A stretch of 35,982 nt of DNA from Kiritimatiellia bacterium. Lineage in GTDB: Bacteria; Verrucomicrobiota; Kiritimatiellia; RFP12; UBA1067. This document shows, piece after piece, positions 31,201-35,982 of this stretch. The stretch covers positions 1-35,982 of the forward strand of contig JAFTCL010000035.1 in NCBI GenBank assembly GCA_017454745.1, written 5' to 3'. The notes under the pieces are model-generated. The model was not told where the DNA came from. It did not search any database and saw only the letters and a program-made list of their open reading frames with translations. Numbering within the stretch: position 1 is the first letter of the stretch; each line of letters starts with the position of its first letter. Both the position numbers and the translations under genes were made by a program.

Positions 31201-32011
31201 CCGCGTAAGTGTTCGCCGCCGTCAGCCTCAATATCCCAGAACCGACCTTCTCGATCCCCGCCGGCGAACCGTTCGATTCCGCCGCGACCAGCGGAATCGA
31301 AATCGTGCAATCGTGATCGATCGTATCAAAGACGGCGCCCCCGTTCCCAATCGTCGCATACGTGCCGGAAGCACCCGCGATAAACATATCGTTCTGACTG
31401 GAGGAAGTCCCGGCCGCGGCGCGGTACACGCCGCCATCGAAGGTCAACTTCGCGCTGGTGCGGACCAGTTCAATCACGGGCGCCTCGATCGTTCCGCCAG
31501 CCGTCAAATTGATCGTCCCGGAAGCGACCGATGCGTGCGCGACCACCACCCGCCACGTTGTCGTGAGTTTCCCGCTCCCGGAAATGTCCAGCGTCCCGTT
31601 CCCCCAGTATCCCACCGCCACACGGGCGCCCGGCGCACTGACCGTTCCGCCGGAAAGCGTGTAGGTGCCAACCGCGCCGGTCGTCTTGTTGTCCTCTCCC
31701 CGCCCGATTTTGAAACCGGGATCGCTGCCGCCGGAGGTTGACAAAACCGTTACGCTCCCACCCGTCTGGACAACGGCGAAGGTGTTCGTCCGGGCGACAT
31801 TGAAATACCCCACCTTAATGTCCATGCCTTCGGAAATGGTCGCGGAACCTACATCCATGTTCGCGCTATCGCCAGTCCCCGGATACGCGCCGTCCAGCCA
31901 GTTCTCGGTCTGGTCAAACGCGCCGACCGTTCCGGGCAGCCAATAACGGCTGGCCGCTTGGGCGGAAAATGAAAAAACAAAAAGCAGACTCGCCAAAACC
32001 GTCTTTCTCAT
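28214..32011 (-). CDS. Large secreted autotransporter-associated beta-strand repeat protein with LamG domain
   Basis: A 1265-residue exported scaffold-like protein. The signal peptide MRKTVLASLLFVFSFSAQAA is followed by SRYWLPGTVGAFDQTENW, a common N-terminal beta start in these families. At least four beta-strand repeats with the consensus LEKxGxGxLxLxGANTYxGxTxVxxGTL follow (for example IEKVGSGILRLTAANTYAG and FEKRGEGRLTLSGANTYAV). A LamG-like domain (about 861-1075, HRWSFNGNLEDS) and a C-terminal module ending GTLIMLY complete it. Roughly the last 850 residues align by eye with the CE15 chimera downstream, which points to duplication. No catalytic domain, outer-membrane barrel or PEP-CTERM is visible. 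The ATG at 32011 has GGAGAT 6 bases upstream. A surface or extracellular carbohydrate-binding role is inferred. Confidence 0.82.
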   Translation of the reverse strand: MRKTVLASLLFVFSFSAQAASRYWLPGTVGAFDQTENWLDGAYPGTGDSANMDVGSATISEGMDIKVGYFNVARTNTFAVVQTGGSVTVLSTSGGSDPGFKIGRGEDNKTTGAVGTYTLSGGTVSAPGARVAVGYWGNGTLDISGSGKLTTTWRVVVAHASVASGTINLTAGGTIEAPVIELVRTSAKLTFDGGVYRAAAGTSSSQNDMFIAGASGTYATIGNGGAVFDTIDHDCTISIPLVAAESNGSPAGIEKVGSGILRLTAANTYAGPTVVSEGALVAMTADALPNYGTAGMLTVKSGASLILGSAWTAEQIAALRAAAIMEDGAGIGYDTSGGDITISENLNLSSGLEKLGANTLFLTGANTFGGNVKVHAGTLQADFGQGLDANRAVELLGGALSSASGSITSGLGTGAGQIAVSSSYTPAFTAKGVPLTVKLGNTDEPIAFGSGKFPSLGLILNSAEANQPITFENALNVNGKTAAITVNKGTATITGMVTNSTAECTLEKRGAGTLSLEGANRIRRLNAYAGTTILDSRTKNVFGMVNILDGATIAATNQTISVTNNLNVKQGTLVLKDCVVTNVQTFCTGNDVAYNAKAKKIAIDGGTIYGTSLYAGNATKGNGDIEIANGANVSFSQIFVRGGTITQSGATVTARSSGNAIRIGENTNGVYRLDGGNLNCGYHFQIGAGKGLGIYQQTGGTNTVLGVCSIGWGASSTGEVYVTGGVLREPVAKNFRVGESGVGYIEVNVAGEVLTGDTRLSIAHEGQTGAAGRVMLGCGGTIEATEVAGHNGKNGMYSEFFFNGGTLRATATAPNKFLYNLTAFGMGELGGTVDTNGRDISFKNALVASESLPVRGAGMTHRWSFNGNLEDSIGGQTATATGGTFVNNSSEISLTGGKRGASCVNLGKNVLPNDGSAATIELWATQRTIQNWSRIFDFGSGSKDYLVMAWTKGTDINTDMVRIYSAAFPSISNAMAPYTLNTEFHIAMTFEPLEDGNWQVTAYKQDAATGETLKKTAFTTSGGWSLRTQGQNNCYLGRSVQTDNDASANYNEVRIWNRALSEAELTANALAGPDTLSSRAFEKRGEGRLTLSGANTYAVDTRVAGGTLALDAGASLPESTRVELLPDTGLDLGGNTQTIAGLSGTGTVLNGSLAVTDEINPGTDPGEAAALTLSQTVLSGKLTLDATEDAVDRIVCTSGVLDLSGLELEIGNLAALTPGMHTIATSADGFIGRFSSENNVVGQWMVCYQKNRVSLTRRGTLIMLY

Positions 32012-32063
32012 AACCGGATCTCCAATTTCGCAACTACACCATGCCATTAACGGTGCGATGTGC

Positions 32064-32092
32064 AATCTACCAAATATCATGCGGGAAATCAA
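32064..32092 (-). promoter_or_regulatory. Promoter of the giant-protein pair
   Basis: Minus strand -35 TTGATT (32087-32092), 17-base spacer and -10 TAGATT (32064-32069), about 52 bases before the start of the scaffold gene. The remainder of 32093-32230 shows no gene. Confidence 0.65.
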
Positions 32093-32230
32093 GCAGATTA
32101 ATCGCGGCAAGCGGCACGAAGGCGCATCCGCAAGTCGCGCAATGTGAAACGAATTGATTTATTCGCGTCCACACGGCGAAACTGCCGAACCGCCGTCATG
32201 CCGAAATTTTGGCAAAAACCGAAAATCGGC

Positions 32231-32259
32231 TTGCCGTAGTTACGGGAAAAGCGTATAAT
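32231..32259 (+). promoter_or_regulatory. Promoter of fba
   Basis: Plus strand -35 TTGCCG (32231-32236), 17-base spacer and a consensus -10 TATAAT (32254-32259). The predicted leader of about 70 bases contains GGAG 8 bases before the fba ATG. Confidence 0.75.
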
Positions 32260-32335
32260 TTAGCACCATTCGTTCGGGTAGGGGTAGGTTTGCACCGTGC
32301 GGCCTTCCGCCTGAAGCAAATTGGGAGTCTGAAAA

Positions 32336-33283
32336 ATGATCGTCACCACAAAAGAACTTTTCGCCCACGCATACGGAAAGTATGCCATCGGCGCGTACAA
32401 CATCAACAACCTGGAACAGACCATGGGCCTGTTCGAAGGCAACGTCCGTTCCAAAGCTCCGTTCATCGTGCAGCTGTCCAAGGGTGCCCGCAGCTATACC
32501 CACAAAAAGATGCTGGAAGCCCTGATGACCACCGCCAACGAGATTTTCCCGGATGCCATTTTCGCGGTGCATCTGGATCACGGCGACGAGGCCACCTGCA
32601 TGGACTGCATCGATTCCGGCGTTTATTCCTCGGTCATGATCGACGCTTCCGCCTACCCTTACGACGAGAACGTCGCGATCACCAAGCGCGTCGTGGATGC
32701 CGCGCACGCCAAAGGGCTGGTGGTTGAGGCCGAGCTGGGTCAGCTCAAAGGCGTCGAAGAAGACGTCAAGGCCGCCGAGCACGTTTACACGAAGCCGGAA
32801 GAGGTGGTCGATTTCGTCTCCAAAACCGGATGCGACTCCCTCGCCTGCGCGATCGGAACTTCCCACGGCGCGTTCAAGTTTTCTGGCGACCAGAAGCTCC
32901 GCTACGACATTCTCGAAGAGATTCAGAAGCAGCTTCCCGGTTTCCCGCTGGTCATGCACGGCTCCTCCTCCGTTCCTCCCGGGGAAGTCGCCCGCATCAA
33001 CGCCGCCGGCGGCGATATCAAGGGCGCCAAAGGTGTTGACGCCACCCAGTTCCTTGGCGCGGCCAAGCGCGGCGTGACGAAGATCAACATCGATACCGAC
33101 GGCCGTCTGGTCTGGTGCCGTGTGCACCGCGAGCTCTTCCGCGACAAGCCCGCGGAGTTCGATCTGCGCAAGCCCGGCAAGATTTTCATGAAGGAATACG
33201 CCGATTTCATCTACGAGAAGAACTGTCTGCTCGGATCCGCCTATCGTACCGACGATCTGCGCGACTTCCTCGCCAAGAAGTAA
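32336..33283 (+). CDS. fba: Class II fructose-bisphosphate aldolase
   Basis: A 315-residue zinc-dependent aldolase interconverting fructose-1,6-bisphosphate with dihydroxyacetone phosphate and glyceraldehyde-3-phosphate. Typical motifs are YAIGAYNINNLEQ, AVHLDHGD (zinc-binding His), VEAELGQLKGVEED, IGTSHGAFKF, VMHGSSSVP and KINIDTDGRL. The length fits the shorter class II type. The ATG is preceded by GGAG at 8 bases and by its own promoter, and a terminator follows, so it is probably a single-gene transcript. Glycolytic or gluconeogenic role in the cytoplasm. Confidence 0.97.
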   Translation: MIVTTKELFAHAYGKYAIGAYNINNLEQTMGLFEGNVRSKAPFIVQLSKGARSYTHKKMLEALMTTANEIFPDAIFAVHLDHGDEATCMDCIDSGVYSSVMIDASAYPYDENVAITKRVVDAAHAKGLVVEAELGQLKGVEEDVKAAEHVYTKPEEVVDFVSKTGCDSLACAIGTSHGAFKFSGDQKLRYDILEEIQKQLPGFPLVMHGSSSVPPGEVARINAAGGDIKGAKGVDATQFLGAAKRGVTKINIDTDGRLVWCRVHRELFRDKPAEFDLRKPGKIFMKEYADFIYEKNCLLGSAYRTDDLRDFLAKK

Positions 33284-33309
33284 TCGCGGATTACGGCTTT
33301 TCGCCTGCG

Positions 33310-33342
33310 CCCTTCGGGTTTTTGCCCGGAGGGTGTTTTTTT
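33310..33342 (+). terminator. Intrinsic terminator after fba
   Basis: A 9-bp stem (CCCTTCGGG at 33310-33318 with CCCGGAGGG at 33325-33333, one G-T wobble), 6-base loop, then TGTTTTTTT. A standard Rho-independent terminator 27 bases past the fba stop. Confidence 0.88.
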
Positions 33343-33378
33343 GACATTTGACAATTAGGGTCGGCAGGAGTTTATCGA

Positions 33379-33822
33379 GTGAAAGCTTGGATACAGCGGG
33401 TAAAAGAGGCTTCGGTTACCATTGGCGGCGAAAGGGTGTCCGAAATTGGCGTGGGGTATCTGGTTTTGCTGGGAGTGACCAATTCCGACACCGCCCGGCA
33501 GGCGGAAGAGATTGCCAACCGCATTTTCACCCTCAGGATTTTCGAGGATGCCGACGGGAAAACCAACCGATCGATTGAAGACGTCCAAGGCAGTGTGATC
33601 GTGGTTTCGCAATTCACCCTTTACGCCGACACCTCGCACGGGCGGCGGCCAAGTTTCACCTCTGCGGCACGCCGGGAGTTGGCGGAACCGCTTTACGAGC
33701 TGGTGGTGGAAAAACTGCGAGCGCTGATGGGGCCGTCGCGGGTCGGCACCGGCCGGTTCGGCGCGGAGATGGAAGTTCGCCTGTTGAACGACGGTCCTTT
33801 TTCTGTGGAACTGCTGGCTTAA
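33379..33822 (+). CDS. dtd: D-aminoacyl-tRNA deacylase
   Basis: A 147-residue editing enzyme of standard length that hydrolyses D-amino acids (and glycine on tRNA-Ala) from mischarged tRNA. It begins MKAWIQRVKEASVTIGGE and contains the catalytic SQFTLYADTSHGRRPSF and the C-terminal Gly-cisPro motif in LLNDGPF, both diagnostic. The start codon is GTG at 33379 with AGGAG 8 bases upstream. It lies downstream of the fba terminator and converges on nusG. Confidence 0.96.
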   Translation: MKAWIQRVKEASVTIGGERVSEIGVGYLVLLGVTNSDTARQAEEIANRIFTLRIFEDADGKTNRSIEDVQGSVIVVSQFTLYADTSHGRRPSFTSAARRELAEPLYELVVEKLRALMGPSRVGTGRFGAEMEVRLLNDGPFSVELLA

Positions 33823-33830
33823 AACAAAAA

Positions 33831-33855
33831 AAACGCCGGATTGCTCCGGCGTTTT
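33831..33855. terminator. Bidirectional terminator between dtd and nusG
   Basis: A perfect 10-bp stem (AAACGCCGGA at 33831-33840 with TCCGGCGTTT at 33845-33854) with a TTGC loop, flanked by an A-run on the left and T's on the right. It serves dtd on the plus strand and, with eight T's, nusG on the minus strand. Confidence 0.9.
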
Positions 33856-33877
33856 CCCAAAAGCTGTCCTTGCGCTG

Positions 33878-34462
33878 TTAAAGCTGCGGGGGCATTGTAG
33901 GTTCCTCAACGAACCGCTCAACCTGCCAATACTCCAACTCCACCGGCGCGGAACGCCCGAAAATCATCACCGACACTTTTAGCTTGCCGTGTTCCGGGTC
34001 AACCTCGTCAACCGTACCGTTGAAACTGAGGAACGGGCCATCGGTAATCCTGACCGAATCGCCGGGACTGTACTGGACTTTGGGCTTCGCCGGGGCGGAA
34101 GTGTCGTTATCGCCGACACGGGCCTTGATGGCATCGACTTCCGCTTGCGACAGCGGTTGCGGGCGATTGCCGCCCAAAAAACCGATTACCCCGTCAGTCT
34201 CGCGGATGAACTGCCAAGTCGTCTCGATAATCTTATGGTTTTCGTCATAAAGCGCAAGATTCACCAAGACGTAACCAGGAAACAACTTGCGGGTTATGTT
34301 GGTCTTCTTGCCATTCTTGAACTCGGAAACCCTTTCGGTCGGGTAAAGCACCTCGCCGATGTACTCCGTCTTCTCCTGAAGCTTTACGCGGGCGTCAATC
34401 GACTTTTTAACCTTTAGCTCCTGGCCGGTCAAGGTATGAAGAACAAACCACTGTTTTTCCAT
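33878..34462 (-). CDS. nusG: Transcription termination/antitermination factor NusG
   Basis: A 194-residue NusG. The NGN domain begins MEKQWFVLHTLTGQELKVKKSI and includes RKLFPGYVLVN and VIGFLGGNRPQPLS. A short linker then leads to the KOW domain YSPGDSVRITDGPFLSFNGTVDEVDPEHGKLKVSV with the typical C-terminus. It binds RNA polymerase and links it to Rho or ribosomes. ATG at 34462 is chosen over a TTG two codons upstream; neither has a strong ribosome-binding site. It follows secE by 23 bases but is itself followed by a strong terminator, not by rplK. Confidence 0.96.
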   Translation of the reverse strand: MEKQWFVLHTLTGQELKVKKSIDARVKLQEKTEYIGEVLYPTERVSEFKNGKKTNITRKLFPGYVLVNLALYDENHKIIETTWQFIRETDGVIGFLGGNRPQPLSQAEVDAIKARVGDNDTSAPAKPKVQYSPGDSVRITDGPFLSFNGTVDEVDPEHGKLKVSVMIFGRSAPVELEYWQVERFVEEPTMPPQL

Positions 34463-34485
34463 AGTCAAAAAAGTTTGGAACCGCG

Positions 34486-34689
34486 TTAAGCGTGGAGCAA
34501 TTGCAGGAAGAAAAGGATCACCTTGTCAAAAACTGCAACGACAACGGCCAACATCACGATGAAAGTGATAACCACCAACGTGGAATCAACCAGCTCGTGA
34601 CGATCCGGCCAAGAGATTTTCTTACGTTCGGTGTTGACCTCGCTGAGGTAATTTCCGAATTTCCGAAAAGCTTCCTTAATTTTTTCCAT
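34486..34689 (-). CDS. secE: Preprotein translocase subunit SecE
   Basis: A 67-residue single-span SecE, as in most bacteria other than gamma-proteobacteria. The amphipathic N-terminal helix MEKIKEAFRKFGNYLSEVNTE is followed by the family motif ERKKISWPDRHELVDSTLVV and one transmembrane helix with a short tail. It stabilises SecY in the inner-membrane translocon. An in-frame TTG at 34710 would add seven residues; the ATG is preferred by homologue length. It lies between trnW and nusG, the classical order. Confidence 0.94.
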   Translation of the reverse strand: MEKIKEAFRKFGNYLSEVNTERKKISWPDRHELVDSTLVVITFIVMLAVVVAVFDKVILFFLQLLHA

Positions 34690-34732
34690 TGCCTTGGTCT
34701 TTCCGGCCAACCTGCCGATTTAACCCGCAGGA

Positions 34733-34806
34733 TGGCAGGCCAGGAGGGATTCGAACCCCCATTGGCGGTTTTGGAGACCGCTGCTCTGCCATTGAACTAC
34801 TGGCCT
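34733..34806 (-). tRNA. trnW: tRNA-Trp (CCA anticodon)
   Basis: On the minus strand a 74-base tRNA folds with acceptor AGGCCAG/CTGGCCT, D-arm with AGTTCAATGGCAGAGC, anticodon loop CTCCAAA (anticodon CCA), and T-arm GGGGGTTCGAATCCC. The 3' CCA is encoded. Placement between rpmG and secE matches many bacterial genomes. Confidence 0.97.
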
Positions 34807-34817
34807 AACAAAAGGGG

Positions 34818-34970
34818 CTACTTCACCTCGCGGTGCACGGTGCGCCGACGCTCGTTCGGGCAGTACTTCTTCATCTCCAAACGGTTTGGAGTGGTGCGCT
34901 TGTTGCGGGTGGTGGTATAATTGCGGCGCTTGCACTCGGTGCAAGCTAGAATCGCTAATTCTCTGGGCAT
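34818..34970 (-). CDS. rpmG: 50S ribosomal protein L33
   Basis: A 50-residue L33: [20 protein letters not shown] with [16 protein letters not shown] and the C-terminal [10 protein letters not shown]. The first zinc-ribbon pair (CTEC) is intact, but the second pair has only one cysteine (YCPNE where CPxC is usual), a half-lost ribbon. The start at 34970 has GAGG about 6 bases upstream; the longer frame is not conserved. It follows tuf in the tuf-rpmG-trnW-secE-nusG cluster. Confidence 0.95.
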   Translation of the reverse strand: MPRELAILACTECKRRNYTTTRNKRTTPNRLEMKKYCPNERRRTVHREVK

Positions 34971-35008
34971 TTCTAGCCTCGCTTTCCTTCTGTGAAAATC
35001 CGTGCCTC

Positions 35009-35034
35009 GTCCAGCCCGGTGCAACGGGCCGGAC
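35009..35034 (-). promoter_or_regulatory. Stable hairpin in the tuf-rpmG spacer
   Basis: A 10-bp stem with one G-T wobble (35009-35018 with 35025-35034) and a 6-base loop lies between the tuf stop and the rpmG ribosome-binding site. The following bases (minus strand) are GAGGCACGGATTTTC, not a T-run, so it could be an RNA-processing site or partial attenuator and not a full terminator. Confidence 0.4.
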
Positions 35035-35060
35035 GGGACACGCTCACAGGAAGCAGCTGG

Positions 35061-35982
35061 TTACTTCACGACTTTGCTGACCGTGCCGGCGCCGACCGTG
35101 CGGCCGCCTTCGCGGATAGCGAAGCGCATCTTGTCTTCCAAAGCGACAGGCGAGATCAACTTGACGTCGATGCTGATGTTGTCGCCAGGCATAACCATCT
35201 CGACACCTTCCGGAAGGGTGATGTCGCCGGTCACGTCAGTCGTACGGATGTAGAACTGCGGACGGTAACCCTTGAAGAACGGGGTGTGACGGCCGCCCTC
35301 TTCCTTGCTGAGGACGTAAACCTGACCGTTGAACTCGGTGTGCGGGGTGATCGAACCCGGCTTAGCCAGAACCTGGCCGCGCTCGACTTCCTCTTTCTTC
35401 GTGCCGCGGAGCAGGCAACCGATGTTGTCGCCGGCCTGGCCCTGATCGAGCAGCTTGCGGAACATTTCAACGCCGGTGCAGGTCGTCTTCGCGGTCGGAC
35501 GGAGACCGATGATCTCGACTTCGTCGCCAACTTTGACCACGCCGCGCTCGACACGGCCGGTAACCACGGTGCCGCGGCCTTCAATGGAGAAGACGTCTTC
35601 GATCGGCATCAGGAAGGGCTTGTCAAGGGCGCGCTCCGGCTCCGGAATGTAGGTGTCTAGAGCGTTCATCAGCTCGGTGATGCAAGCGCAGGCGGGATCG
35701 TCGGCGCTGGTCGCCTTGGTGGCGGGAAGGGCGGAACCCTTGATGATCGGGATTTCGTCGCCCGGATACTCGTACTTGTCCAGCAACTCGCGGATTTCCA
35801 TCTCAACCAGCTCGATCAGTTCAGGGTCATCGACCAGATCGATCTTGTTCAGGAAGACGACGATGTAGGGAACGCCGACCTGACGGGCGAGCAGGATGTG
35901 CTCACGGGTCTGGGGCATCGGGCCGTCAGCCGCGCTGACAACGAGGATCGCGCCGTCCATCTGCGCCGCGCCGGTGATCATG
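35061..35982 (-). CDS. tuf: Elongation factor Tu (partial; N-terminus beyond the window)
   Basis: At least 306 residues of EF-Tu, cut by the right edge, so roughly the first 90 residues with the P-loop are missing. Visible parts are [21 protein letters not shown], the G4 motif NKIDLVDD, the G5 region [10 protein letters not shown], domain 2 ([16 protein letters not shown], with GIEMF read as GVEMF), and domain 3 ([14 protein letters not shown], ending [11 protein letters not shown]). It delivers aminoacyl-tRNA to the ribosome. It is first of the visible cluster tuf-rpmG-trnW-secE-nusG; its promoter lies outside. Confidence 0.97.
   Translation of the reverse strand, partial: MITGAAQMDGAILVVSAADGPMPQTREHILLARQVGVPYIVVFLNKIDLVDDPELIELVEMEIRELLDKYEYPGDEIPIIKGSALPATKATSADDPACACITELMNALDTYIPEPERALDKPFLMPIEDVFSIEGRGTVVTGRVERGVVKVGDEVEIIGLRPTAKTTCTGVEMFRKLLDQGQAGDNIGCLLRGTKKEEVERGQVLAKPGSITPHTEFNGQVYVLSKEEGGRHTPFFKGYRPQFYIRTTDVTGDITLPEGVEMVMPGDNISIDVKLISPVALEDKMRFAIREGGRTVGAGTVSKVVK

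Noticed and set aside
33341..33353. Two close TTGACA boxes upstream of dtd
   Set aside because: No acceptable -10 at 16-19 bases from the first box; the second would put the start site at the dtd start codon although a good Shine-Dalgarno is present.
1..35982. CRISPR arrays, insertion sequences, prophage or att sites
   Set aside because: No regularly spaced direct repeats, transposase or integrase motifs, or terminal inverted repeats were seen; the long repeats found are protein-level repeats in the two giant genes.

Overview
The window is about 36 kb of GC-rich bacterial DNA. It runs from the 5' end of a 16S rRNA gene (minus strand) to a tuf gene cut by the right edge. The gene content points to the PVC superphylum (Verrucomicrobiota, most likely a Kiritimatiellae- or Lentisphaeria-like lineage). 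The pointers are an Amuc_1098-1102-type pilus locus, very large secreted proteins with autotransporter-associated beta-strand repeats, a two-domain DUF1080 protein, a CE15-type esterase and a zinc-ribbon serine/threonine kinase. This placement is inferred from family content and the 16S start; no alignment was run.

Layout. (1) 1-713: 16S 5' end with two tandem sigma70-type rrn promoters. (2) 714-4013, minus: tcdA, parA, a yggS-type PLP protein, recR and ybaB, tightly packed. (3) 4177-6691, minus: rho with a ~215-residue low-complexity N-terminal extension, overlapped by coaE. (4) 6770-14250, minus: a five-gene pilus/secretin operon (secretin, Amuc_1099-like, Amuc_1100-like, a PilM-PilN fusion, Amuc_1102-like) with its own promoter. 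(5) 14614-17610, plus: divergently transcribed aromatic amino acid operon aroF-pheA-tyrA. (6) 17619-24374, minus: CcdA-like redox membrane protein, DUF1080 protein, thrC and a Ser/Thr kinase. (7) 24495-32011, minus: two giant secreted paralogues sharing about 850 C-terminal residues; one carries a CE15-type esterase domain at its N-terminus. (8) 32336-33822, plus: class II aldolase fba and dtd. (9) 33878-35982, minus: tuf-rpmG-trnW-secE-nusG.

How the genes work together. The pilus operon encodes an outer-membrane secretin and inner-membrane/periplasmic alignment parts equivalent to PilM, PilN and PilO, but no pilin, assembly ATPase or platform gene is present, so those must lie elsewhere. The aromatic operon covers the first shikimate step and the two post-chorismate branches to Phe and Tyr. 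The two giant proteins look like an exported polysaccharide-acting pair: an esterase carried on a beta-helical, LamG-containing scaffold, and a scaffold-only partner. The right end is the classical translation/secretion cluster, but nusG is followed by a bidirectional terminator and a convergent gene, so it is not continuous with rplK/rpoB.

The most interesting parts are the Amuc_1100-type locus with its PilM-PilN fusion and the CE15-scaffold chimera with its paralogue. Many long antisense reading frames are GC-driven shadows and were left out.
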